Origin: Agaribacillus aureus
Lineage (GTDB): Bacteria; Bacteroidota; Bacteroidia; Cytophagales; Cyclobacteriaceae
NCBI GenBank assembly: GCA_030442055.1
Contig: JAUJEB010000001.1
Coordinates: 744,001-808,000 of the forward strand
Direction: 5' to 3'
DNA length: 64,000 nucleotides
Position numbers and translations under genes: made by a program. The notes beneath the pieces were generated by a model. That model was not told the origin of the DNA, did not search any database, and was given only the letters and a program-made list of their open reading frames with translations. Shown piece after piece: positions 27,595-35,533 of this stretch (its first letter is position 1; every line of letters starts with the position of its first letter).

Positions 27595-28230
27595 ATGAAA
27601 GCGATGAAAAAATTAACCTTATTAGCTATAACCTTAATGATCAGTAGCTTAAGTTATGGCCAGTTTTTTACCTTGGGGCCTAAAATCGGTTTTAGTTCCT
27701 CCAAATTGAAACTTTCAGATAATATTGATGCCATTAAAGAAAAAGATGCACAGTTGGGATTCCACGCCGGATTGTTTACCAGATTTTCCCTGGGTGGATT
27801 TTATGTACAGCCCGAAGCGCTGTTTACCTCAGTAGACGGTCAGGTACAAATTAATGAAGGCGGTTCCAGTCCTTCAAATCAAATCGTCGACCTTGAATAC
27901 AACAAACTGGATGTACCTGTCATGTTTGGTACCACATTTCTCAAAATATTCAGATTACAAGCCGGCCCGACCGCCAGCTTATTGTTAAGCGCCGATGCCA
28001 AATCAAGTCTTAGCGGGGTGAAGGAAGATGTTAAATCCAGTTACAAAGACGCCACCCTCGGCTATCAGCTCGGGTTTGGCGTGGATATATCCAGATTGGT
28101 TATAGACCTGAAATGGGAGGGCAACCTCAGTTCCTTTGGAGATGATCTCTCCTTATTTGGTCAGACATTCCAAACCGATCAACGGAACAGGTTGTTAACG
28201 CTTAGCGTCGGCTTTAAGCTCATTAATTAG
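27595..28230 (+). CDS. Small outer-membrane beta-barrel protein (PorT/porin-family type)
   Basis: 211 residues with a signal peptide (MKKLTLLAITLMISSLSYGQ; ATG at 27595 or 27604). The mature protein alternates polar and hydrophobic residues and starts with FTLGPKIGFSSSKL, the usual first strand of the Bacteroidota PorT-like barrel domain, and ends with the strand LLTLSVGFKLIN. A barrel of about eight strands is expected; cargo or partner is unknown. The last 50 coding bases plus the following 8 bases have a second copy at 35447-35504, beyond the SusCD block. A long inverted repeat (28267-28356) that may terminate transcription lies just downstream. Confidence 0.85.
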   Translation: MKAMKKLTLLAITLMISSLSYGQFFTLGPKIGFSSSKLKLSDNIDAIKEKDAQLGFHAGLFTRFSLGGFYVQPEALFTSVDGQVQINEGGSSPSNQIVDLEYNKLDVPVMFGTTFLKIFRLQAGPTASLLLSADAKSSLSGVKEDVKSSYKDATLGYQLGFGVDISRLVIDLKWEGNLSSFGDDLSLFGQTFQTDQRNRLLTLSVGFKLIN

Positions 28231-28237
28231 GATATTA
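28180..28237. repeat. Left copy of 58-bp direct repeat bracketing the sigma/FecR/SusCD block
   Basis: This is the 3' end of the barrel gene plus 7 bases past its stop. It matches 35447-35504 in the same orientation at 51 of 58 positions by eye, without gaps. Everything between the two copies is the sigma/FecR/SusC/SusD block. Confidence 0.85.
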
Positions 28238-28266
28238 TCTGTTTTTGAAGCATTTACCTTTTGCAT

Positions 28267-28356
28267 AAAAGCTGTCCAAAAAGATTTGCGGTTTGATCAT
28301 GACCAAACTATTTTTGGTAAAATCTATGAGATCACGGCCCTTTTTGGACAGCTTTT
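28267..28356. terminator. 17-bp perfect inverted repeat, likely bidirectional terminator
   Basis: AAAAGCTGTCCAAAAAG (28267-28283) is the exact reverse complement of CTTTTTGGACAGCTTTT (28340-28356). The 56-base interior contains smaller stems, for example ACCAAA-CTATT-TTTGGT. It lies between two converging genes (barrel protein and SusD), and each arm ends in T-rich sequence on its own exit strand. A miniature mobile element is the alternative, but no target duplication is visible. Confidence 0.65.
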
Positions 28357-28372
28357 TAAGTATCTAAACTAA

Positions 28373-29875
28373 CTAATATCCGGGATTTTGGTCATTATTA
28401 GTCATTTCCGGATTCGCATCAATTTCAGTCTGTGGAATTGGCCAAAGTTCATGCTTCCCGGTTTGAAAATTTGGGATAACATCAGGTCCCATGCCCCATC
28501 GTATAATGTCCCGGTAACGAACCTGTTCACCTGCCAGCTCAACCATTTTTTCGTGACGGATAGCATTTATTACCTGCTCCTGCGTACTTACGGGATAGCC
28601 TCTTGAATCCATTTCAGCGGTTCCGTACAAAGGCATATTTACCGAGGGCCTTGATCTTATTTGATTCAAAAGATCGACGGCGCCTGGTAGATTGTTGCTC
28701 ATGGCCAATGCCTCGGCCTGCATTAAAATTACATTTGCTAAGCGCATAAACCTGAAGTTCACACCTGAATTAGTGTCCTCGTTCTCTTGTTTGTAATATC
28801 TTTGATATTTTCTCCAGCTTGGTAAATCATCCGGAATAGTGACAAAGGCTTCTACAGTGAATTCATTATTAGAACCATAGGTGTCACCAGGAGCATAAAA
28901 AGTATAACCTAATCGGGGATCATCACTTTCAAATTCCTCCAATAGCTCCTGGGATGGTATGACGTTTCGCCATGCGCTGAAACCGTACTCTTGTCCCCTG
29001 AATGTCACCTCTGCAACTCCTGTTCCATTGATTGACCAGGCGCCGCTACCTCCCCAGGCAGAATTGAACTGAATTTCGAATATTGACTCATCATTGTGCT
29101 CCGATTCCTCCTCAAAATTATCGTTGAAATCATCAACAAGTGAATAAGGGCCATTGATCACATTTTGAAATTCCGTACTGGCCTCAGTATATTCTTCCCT
29201 GAACAGGTGAACCATGCCCTTTAGCGCCTGTGCGGTACCTCTGGTGGCCCTTCCCAAATTCGCCGCATCTGCCACATCTTTTTCAGGAAGCAACCTGATC
29301 GCCTCAGTAAGGTCGGAAAGTATAAATTGATATATCTCTTCGCTTGCCGTCCTTGGTAATCCCTCCGGGGAAGTGACGATCTCGACCAGTAATGGTACAT
29401 CTCCGAACCTGGACACCAGCTCAAAATAATAATGTGCCCGGAGATAATGCGCCTCGCCCAACCTTTTGTTTACCACAGCTTCCGTCATATTCTCAAAATT
29501 CTCCTGATTGTTAATAACGAAGTTGGCTTGAGCAATTCCCTGAAAACTGTTTTCCCAAAAGAACTGAAATCCAGGGTTTGACGGATCGAAAGAATGATCG
29601 ATGTACTGCCTCAAGTCTGCAGCCAAACTACCGAGGCCAAAACATTCCTGGCTCATAAGATCATTTGTAAAAAAGTATCTTCTGGCATAGTAGCCTCTGG
29701 ACTGAAGATTGGTATATATTGCGTTAACGGAGGCCGTCAGCTGAGCATCCGATGTAAAATAAGTATCCGGTGTAAGCTCGTTGGGGTTAGATAGTGATAA
29801 ATTGTCTTTATCACAGGCATGTATTGCAAACAACCCTATTAATATTGTACTGAATATTTTTTTCATTACTCTCAA
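28373..29875 (-). CDS. RagB/SusD-family outer-membrane nutrient-binding lipoprotein
   Basis: A 500-residue surface lipoprotein that forms the lid of a SusC transporter. The signal region MKKIFSTILIGLFAIHAC places a Cys after the hydrophobic stretch (lipobox I-H-A-C, slightly atypical), and the following N-P-N-E-L-T-P-D-T-Y-F segment is a family hallmark. TPR-like helices (about 75-240) and the C-terminal SusD signature are present: MRLANVILMQAEALAM, LLNQIRSRP and IRHEKMVELAGEQVRYRDIIRWG. It is separated from SusC by 8 bases and is the last gene of the minus-strand block. Its ligand cannot be predicted; no glycosidase, peptidase or lyase gene accompanies the pair. Confidence 0.95.
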   Translation of the reverse strand: MRVMKKIFSTILIGLFAIHACDKDNLSLSNPNELTPDTYFTSDAQLTASVNAIYTNLQSRGYYARRYFFTNDLMSQECFGLGSLAADLRQYIDHSFDPSNPGFQFFWENSFQGIAQANFVINNQENFENMTEAVVNKRLGEAHYLRAHYYFELVSRFGDVPLLVEIVTSPEGLPRTASEEIYQFILSDLTEAIRLLPEKDVADAANLGRATRGTAQALKGMVHLFREEYTEASTEFQNVINGPYSLVDDFNDNFEEESEHNDESIFEIQFNSAWGGSGAWSINGTGVAEVTFRGQEYGFSAWRNVIPSQELLEEFESDDPRLGYTFYAPGDTYGSNNEFTVEAFVTIPDDLPSWRKYQRYYKQENEDTNSGVNFRFMRLANVILMQAEALAMSNNLPGAVDLLNQIRSRPSVNMPLYGTAEMDSRGYPVSTQEQVINAIRHEKMVELAGEQVRYRDIIRWGMGPDVIPNFQTGKHELWPIPQTEIDANPEMTNNDQNPGY

Positions 29876-29883
29876 TTTTTTAA

Positions 29884-32800
29884 TTAAAAGCTGATTTGTA
29901 ATCCACCCAAAAATGTCCTCGGCTGAGGATAATTTCCTCTGTCAATACCAAATTGAAGTGTGGTATTATTTTGAGCGTTATTATCATTGTTATTTCGGGA
30001 TTGACCTCTGTAACTTCCGATCTCCGGGTCATAGCCTGAATAATCTGTAATGGTAAATAAGTTCTGGGCGCTAATGTAAAATCTTACCCTTGACAATGCC
30101 CCATTGGCAAAGCTGGAGAGCACACTTTCCGGAAGGCTATAACCGATCGTTACATTCCTCAATCTGGTAAAAGAGCCATCTTCCACAAATCTGTTGGAAG
30201 CCCTGGTATTTCTATTAGGATCGCCTGAAACAGCCCTGGGGACAGTATTTGAAGTGTTTGGTCCGGTCCACCGATTCAAGACAGCAGTTCCGGCGTTGAA
30301 CACCCTGGTCATACCTTCCAGGTCATAAATGTTGGTGTTATAGATATCATTTCCTGCAACTCCGGTCAGGAAAACGTTGAAGTCAAATCCTTTGTAAGAT
30401 AAATCGGCGCTCAGGCCATAGGTTAATTTCGGGAACGGATTCCCAATAAAGGTTTTGTCATTGGCGTCAATGACCCCGTCGGGCGCTGTAGGGTTGCCAT
30501 CTTCATCCTCCGGCCCGGCGAGGTCCTGGAATCTGATATCACCAGGGGCGGCATTATCCTGATTAGGCGAAGCCGCGACTTCATCGGCAGTTTGGAATAA
30601 TCCATCTGTTACCCAGCCATAAAACGATCCTATTGGGTGCCCTTCTTCAGTCCTTGTAAGGTTATCTCCCTCAAAGTTAAATGACTGGATAGGCAGTCCG
30701 TCACCAAGGGAGGTGACCTCATTGGTCGATGTTCCGATATTAAAATCCACCGACCACTTGAAATCCTTGTCGTAGTTACGGTATCCAATATCAAATTCGA
30801 AACCTGAAGTCTCTACGGAACCTCCGTTAGCGGTTACTGATGAGTCGGTGAAGCCTAAAGATTGGGCAATAGGAATGACGAGAAGCATGTCATCCAGCTC
30901 GTTGTTATAGTATTCAGCACTGATCCTTAATTTGTCACCAAAGAAGCCCATATCCAGTCCTACATTTGTCATGGTGCTTGTCTCCCAACCCAATTCTTCA
31001 TTAGCTAAAGAGCCTGCGGTGGTACCTCCAACTAATTGGCCGTCTCCAAAGTGATAATTGAAGTTGTTTTGCAAAGTCGCCACAAACCGGTAATCACCCA
31101 GCAGATTGTTTCCGGTCTGTCCCCAGCTTGCCCTAAGCTTCAGATCACTGATTGCAGACACGCCTTCCATGAAAGATTCTTCGCTGATCCTCCATCCTGC
31201 GGATACTGACGGAAACGTTCCCCACCGATTGTCCGGTCCGAACCTGGAGTGGCCATCCCGCCTGATAGAGGCGTTGAGCAGAAACCTATCGGCAAAGTTG
31301 TAATTGATCCGTGCTACATAACCTATCCATACAGTTTCTGTTTCCGAGCTAACCAAATCAGTAGCCTCTGCAAAGTTCAATTGCTCGATTTCGCTGGTAA
31401 TGGTATTGATACTGCTGCCATCCAGCCGTTCAAATGTGCTGGTTTGATAGTCAACAACCCCGGTTACCTCGATATTGTGATTTTCGGCGAAGGTCGTATT
31501 ATAAGTTAATATATTGGTTACAATGGGTGAAACAAAAGTGGTTTTTTCCCTTCTCATGGTAGCCCAGTCACGGAAATGAAATTCGCCGTCCCGGAATGCA
31601 GGGCTGAATTCATTTCGTGAGCCAAATGCTGCATCCAGTCCTATCTGTAATTTGTACCTTAGCCCATCAATTATCTCATATTCGCCGTATAGTGTGGCCA
31701 GTATCTTTGTATTATCCCTCAGATCCTGGTTTAGCCTGGCAATACGGACAGGATTTTCGGCATCATTATTATCAATCTGATCGGGCCCCTTAAAGCCTCC
31801 GAGGTTGTTAGGATCAAATACAGGTTGATAAGGAGGGGATTTAATGGCATGCTCGATTTGAGACCTACCACCGCTCAGGGGCTCATCCCGTCTTTCCGAT
31901 AGGGCCGCTGTAAAGGTTTGCCCTATCTTCAATTTGCCCAGGGTAAACTCGCTATTGGCCCGTAAGGTGTAGCGTTCAAACCCGGTATTCAACATAATGC
32001 CATCCTGTTTAAAATAGCTGGACGAAACGCTAAAGGTGGAATTCTCACCGCCTCCGGAAACATTCACATTGTAATTTTGAATAGTTCCGGTCTGGAAAAT
32101 TTCATCCTGCCAATCCGTTTGTCCCTGGATATATTGAGTCCATTGCGGATCTGTGAATCGTGCGGGAACGGGTAATCCGGCATTTTGCTGTAGGTCCGTG
32201 GCATATGCTATGTAATCGCTTGATCGGAGCAAATCCAGCTCATTGGCAGCGCTTTGCCGCCCGTAATACATGTCAAAGTTGACCCTTGTTTTTCCTGCCT
32301 GACCTTTCTTGGTAGTAATCAGTACGACTCCATTGGCACCCCTTGATCCGTAGATGGCCGCTGTTGACGCGTCTTTTAAAATTTCTATAGACTCAATGTC
32401 GGCCGGGTTAATTTCGTTCAGCCCCCCGGCAGGTATACCATCAATAACATATAAAGGGTTGTTATCATTTATGGTGCTTAACCCCCTTATTCTAACGGTT
32501 GGGGTAGAACCTGGGGCGCCATTGTTCACCACTGTCACCCCGGCGGCTCTGCCTTGTAGCGCCTCCTGAGCATTCAAAACGGGCAAGGCCGTTATCTGGT
32601 CCGATTTAACCGATGAAATTGCGCCGGTTACCGTTGCTTTCTTTTGCGTACCATAACCTACCACCACAATTTCGCTCAGCGATTGAATATCGGAAACCAG
32701 TATAATATCTATGGTTGTCCTGCTCCCCACTACTACTTCTTCTGTAGTATAACCTATGGAGCTGAATACTAACACCGCATTGGCATCCGGAACCGTTATG

Positions 32801-33321
32801 TTATAATTGCCATCTGTTGACGTCACCGTACCCCTTGAAGTCCCTTTGATTACGATATTCACCCCGGGAAGTGGCTCTCCGTCATCAGATGTAACTTTCC
32901 CGCTCACTTCAAACTCCTCGCCAACCGGTAGGGGAATTTGTTCTGAAACAGGCTTGTCAAACTCATGCAATTTAACGTGAATTGTGTTATTCACGCGCTT
33001 AAAACCCAATTTTGTCTCGGAAGAGATGACTCTTAATAAATCCCCAAGTGACCTGGTCTTCTGGGAAATATTAAGTCTTTGCTTTGGCAGAACGCTTTTT
33101 TTGTATGCAAAGCGAAACTGCGTAAGCCGCTCAATCTTGTCAAATACCTCATTTACTTTCGCATTTTTGAGCGTTATGGGTATATTAACATCCTCTATAC
33201 TTTTGAATTGTCCCCTCCCCTCATCCGCCAGAACCAGGGTTAAAAACATCATTTGTATAAATATACCGTAGAGAGTATACTTAGACATGTTTAAAATAAT
33301 TTTTAGTAATTTTGCTAACAT
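29884..33321 (-). CDS. SusC/RagA-family TonB-dependent transporter with N-terminal STN domain
   Basis: A 1145-residue outer-membrane importer. After the signal sequence comes an STN signalling domain (about 45-115, ITLKNAKVNEVFDKI... to NTIHVK), then a carboxypeptidase-like sandwich (about 135-215; GEPLPGVNIVIKGT, TDGNYNI), the SusC-type plug (about 220-335; VVVGYGTQKKATVTGAIS, PLYVIDGIP, IEILKDASTAAIYGSRGANGVV) and a beta-barrel to the C-terminal aromatic QISF. The STN domain is the part that contacts a FecR anti-sigma factor, matching the FecR and ECF sigma genes just upstream. Start ATG 33321 or 33288 (MSKYTLYG). It would take up an unknown oligomeric nutrient and signal its presence. Confidence 0.96.
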   Translation of the reverse strand: MLAKLLKIILNMSKYTLYGIFIQMMFLTLVLADEGRGQFKSIEDVNIPITLKNAKVNEVFDKIERLTQFRFAYKKSVLPKQRLNISQKTRSLGDLLRVISSETKLGFKRVNNTIHVKLHEFDKPVSEQIPLPVGEEFEVSGKVTSDDGEPLPGVNIVIKGTSRGTVTSTDGNYNITVPDANAVLVFSSIGYTTEEVVVGSRTTIDIILVSDIQSLSEIVVVGYGTQKKATVTGAISSVKSDQITALPVLNAQEALQGRAAGVTVVNNGAPGSTPTVRIRGLSTINDNNPLYVIDGIPAGGLNEINPADIESIEILKDASTAAIYGSRGANGVVLITTKKGQAGKTRVNFDMYYGRQSAANELDLLRSSDYIAYATDLQQNAGLPVPARFTDPQWTQYIQGQTDWQDEIFQTGTIQNYNVNVSGGGENSTFSVSSSYFKQDGIMLNTGFERYTLRANSEFTLGKLKIGQTFTAALSERRDEPLSGGRSQIEHAIKSPPYQPVFDPNNLGGFKGPDQIDNNDAENPVRIARLNQDLRDNTKILATLYGEYEIIDGLRYKLQIGLDAAFGSRNEFSPAFRDGEFHFRDWATMRREKTTFVSPIVTNILTYNTTFAENHNIEVTGVVDYQTSTFERLDGSSINTITSEIEQLNFAEATDLVSSETETVWIGYVARINYNFADRFLLNASIRRDGHSRFGPDNRWGTFPSVSAGWRISEESFMEGVSAISDLKLRASWGQTGNNLLGDYRFVATLQNNFNYHFGDGQLVGGTTAGSLANEELGWETSTMTNVGLDMGFFGDKLRISAEYYNNELDDMLLVIPIAQSLGFTDSSVTANGGSVETSGFEFDIGYRNYDKDFKWSVDFNIGTSTNEVTSLGDGLPIQSFNFEGDNLTRTEEGHPIGSFYGWVTDGLFQTADEVAASPNQDNAAPGDIRFQDLAGPEDEDGNPTAPDGVIDANDKTFIGNPFPKLTYGLSADLSYKGFDFNVFLTGVAGNDIYNTNIYDLEGMTRVFNAGTAVLNRWTGPNTSNTVPRAVSGDPNRNTRASNRFVEDGSFTRLRNVTIGYSLPESVLSSFANGALSRVRFYISAQNLFTITDYSGYDPEIGSYRGQSRNNNDNNAQNNTTLQFGIDRGNYPQPRTFLGGLQISF

Positions 33322-33451
33322 AATAAGTTGTTTTTGATTAAGTAATTATCGAAGGCAATTACATTACTTCATGGCGTCTGATCTTACATTTGGCGATGCG
33401 ATGTCGGCGCCATGATTTTTTTTAGCTTGTATTATGTACTCTCATAATCCT

Positions 33452-34465
33452 TTATTTAATAGTTATAACTTTATTGTTTATCTCGTAAGAAAAGTCGAAT
33501 ACGTAACTTAAACCCTTCAGGATAGATTCCAACGATTGATTTTCATAGTACCCCGTAAAATCATTTTGAGGATCAAAGCTTTTGTAAACATTAATCTCCA
33601 CGCCATACCAGGCTTCCAGCTTGCTGATGACATGGTACATATTGGCATTCTTGAAATATATTACGCCATCTTTCCAACCAAAAACCTCCATTTCGTCAAA
33701 TGATCCTATTTTTGTGGCCACTCCTTTATCTTTTTCGTAAATAGCCATTTCATTTGGTTGGAGGCGCAACGCTTTCAACCTGTCTGTTTCATATCCATCT
33801 ACCACATTTATCCCTACTTTTCCTGTTCTCACAGCTACTTTGATATCTTTTTCATCAGGATAGGCCCGAATATTAAAAGATGTTCCTAAAACAGTAGTTC
33901 TGACTTTTCCGGAATTGATGACGAACGGTCTATTTAAATCCTCGCTGATCTCGAAAAAACCTTCTCCTATTAATTCCACTTCCCTTTTTTCCCCGCCAAA
34001 CTTCTCCGGGAATATAAGCTTACTGTCCGCATTCAATTTTACAAAGCTACCGTCGGGAAGTTTCAATGTAAGCTGGCCGATGTCATTGACTTTCTCTATT
34101 AAATTTACCTGACGGGTATTATCCCATAAGCTTTGCCTGATACCAGTTATTCTATCGGCAACCCATATGCTAACCATTAATAGCAAAACCGTCGCGGCGA
34201 CCTTAAGATATTTAAGCTTGTCTGTCCCAGGTGCCTTTCCAACCTTGTCAGCATTAGTAGATCTTTTCTCTGCCAGTCTTGATCTTATGTTTGACCACAC
34301 TTCTTTTTTGATCCCCTCGGTATTTTTGCTGGGATGATTCCAATAGCTCCGGATCGCATTGTAAAGCTTTCTGTTTTCTTCATTTTCTTCTAACCAATCT
34401 GACAACAACTTTTTCTCTTCCTCACTTATCTCGTTTATAAGACTCTTATAAATAATTTGGTCCAT
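33452..34465 (-). CDS. FecR-family anti-sigma factor / transmembrane signal relay
   Basis: 337 residues. A short cytoplasmic N-terminal region (about 1-85) contains the acidic DWLEENEENRKLYNAIRSYW segment common to Bacteroidota FecR proteins; one membrane helix follows (about 89-105, VAATVLLLMVSIWVAD), then the periplasmic FecR domain (LPDGSFVKLNADSKLIFPEKF, GEGFFEI, VRTTVLGTSFNIRAYPDE) and a C-terminal DUF4974-like domain (about 265-337, DGVIYFKNANMYHVISKLEAWYGVEI). It should hold the upstream sigma factor inactive until the STN domain of the downstream SusC signals substrate. The spacing and order sigma-fecR-susC-susD fit this scheme. Confidence 0.94.
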   Translation of the reverse strand: MDQIIYKSLINEISEEEKKLLSDWLEENEENRKLYNAIRSYWNHPSKNTEGIKKEVWSNIRSRLAEKRSTNADKVGKAPGTDKLKYLKVAATVLLLMVSIWVADRITGIRQSLWDNTRQVNLIEKVNDIGQLTLKLPDGSFVKLNADSKLIFPEKFGGEKREVELIGEGFFEISEDLNRPFVINSGKVRTTVLGTSFNIRAYPDEKDIKVAVRTGKVGINVVDGYETDRLKALRLQPNEMAIYEKDKGVATKIGSFDEMEVFGWKDGVIYFKNANMYHVISKLEAWYGVEINVYKSFDPQNDFTGYYENQSLESILKGLSYVFDFSYEINNKVITIK

Positions 34466-34642
34466 AAGACAATCATGTTAAACACTATAATCATTATGTA
34501 TAAGGAGTCAATTGAGCTGAGACAGGGCTATATTTGACAAAAAATTTATAATCCAGATGAAATAAAAACTAAAAAATTATGAAATTCACTAAGAATGGCT
34601 CTTTTTTTTATGTATTTGTTAGCTGGTGCCGGATGGGGTAAT

Positions 34643-35281
34643 TTACCAGATAAATTCGATCAGTATTAACAGTAATAAAGCCTTGACGTGTTCAATTTCC
34701 ATCTTACTTTTATCTGAGGTATACAGGTGATTTTGTAATTGTACCCTGATCCTTTTGATGGCATTAACCATATGATTTTTGACCGTGTTTTTGGATATGT
34801 CTAATTCTTTGGCCACTTCTTCATGTTTTAATCTTCCGCTTTTTACCAATTCAAATACCAGCCTGCACTGTTCAGGCAACGTTTTTACTGCTGATTCAAT
34901 GATCTCATAAAGCTCTTTGCCAATAAACAGTTCTTCCGGTGTATTAATCCTCTTTGTAGACAGTCCTGAGGCAAATTCAGCGATCTGATTAAATCGTGCC
35001 TCCTTGCCCAGGATTCTGAAGGATTGGTTTTTAACCGCCACGAAAAGATAGGAATCTAGTTGTTTGATTTCCTTTATCGATTTTGATTGCGTCCAAAGAT
35101 TCAAAAAGATCTCTGAAACTACGTCTTTGGCCAGATCTTCAGATTTGACAATGCCGAGGGCATAACTGAATAATCGATCGAAATACTTATTGTAGATCTC
35201 TTCAAAAATCTCTTCAGTCAGATTTGGGCTGCTGGTTTTCTCAAACTCACCTTTGAACGCATCTCCGTAAACCTGTGCCAT
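34643..35281 (-). CDS. ECF RNA polymerase sigma-70 factor (Bacteroidota FecI-like)
   Basis: A 212-residue ECF sigma factor. Region 2 spans about residues 25-95 (YNKYFDRLFSYALGIVKSEDLAKDVVSEIFLNLW) and region 4 about 135-190 (LPEQCRLVFELVKSGRLKHEEVAKELDISKNTVKNHM). It is expected to direct transcription of the susC-susD operon when released by the FecR protein encoded next to it (177 bases downstream). The C-terminal hydrophobic LLLLILIEFIW is frequent in this subgroup. About 160 bases upstream of its start lies a relic copy of the barrel-gene 3' end. Confidence 0.94.
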   Translation of the reverse strand: MAQVYGDAFKGEFEKTSSPNLTEEIFEEIYNKYFDRLFSYALGIVKSEDLAKDVVSEIFLNLWTQSKSIKEIKQLDSYLFVAVKNQSFRILGKEARFNQIAEFASGLSTKRINTPEELFIGKELYEIIESAVKTLPEQCRLVFELVKSGRLKHEEVAKELDISKNTVKNHMVNAIKRIRVQLQNHLYTSDKSKMEIEHVKALLLLILIEFIW

Positions 35282-35446
35282 TGAGCGCTTCGATTAAAGT
35301 TTAGCATAAGTAAATTACAAATATGTGTCAACAATTCAAATTATTGTTTAATACATATGGCAAGGAGTGATGAATAGGGCACAAGATCCGACTTGAAATT
35401 AAATTAACCTGAGTTCCACATAAGATGATGGTTTATAAAGGCAAGT

Positions 35447-35504
35447 CAGCGGAACAGGTTGTTGACGCTTAGCGTCGACTTTAGACTCATTAATTAAGAT
35501 ATCA
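35447..35504 (+). pseudogene. 3' remnant of a second barrel-protein gene (right copy of the 58-bp direct repeat)
   Basis: In frame it reads QRNRLLTLSVDFRLIN and a TAA stop at 35495-35497; the intact gene at 27595-28230 ends QRNRLLTLSVGFKLIN. The two DNA copies differ at 7 of 58 positions and most changes are silent, so this copy was probably translated for a time before losing its 5' part. No similarity is seen upstream of the Gln codon. It lies between the sigma-factor gene and the Ig-like gene, outside both. It is directly followed by the terminator at 35506-35533. Confidence 0.8.
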
Positions 35505-35505
35505 T

Positions 35506-35533
35506 AAAAATGAGGCTAAATGGCCTCATTTTT
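35506..35533. terminator. Bidirectional intrinsic terminator
   Basis: AAAAATGAGGC-TAAATG-GCCTCATTTTT is a perfect 11-bp stem with a 6-base loop and T-runs on both strands. It overlaps the stop codon of the minus-strand Ig-like gene (35534-35532) and follows the barrel-gene remnant on the plus strand, for which it may have been the original terminator. Confidence 0.88.

Noticed and set aside
34578-34640. Plus-strand frame of 20 codons starting ATGAAATTCACT between the sigma and fecR genes.
   Set aside because: Too short, no homology seen, and on the opposite strand from its neighbours.
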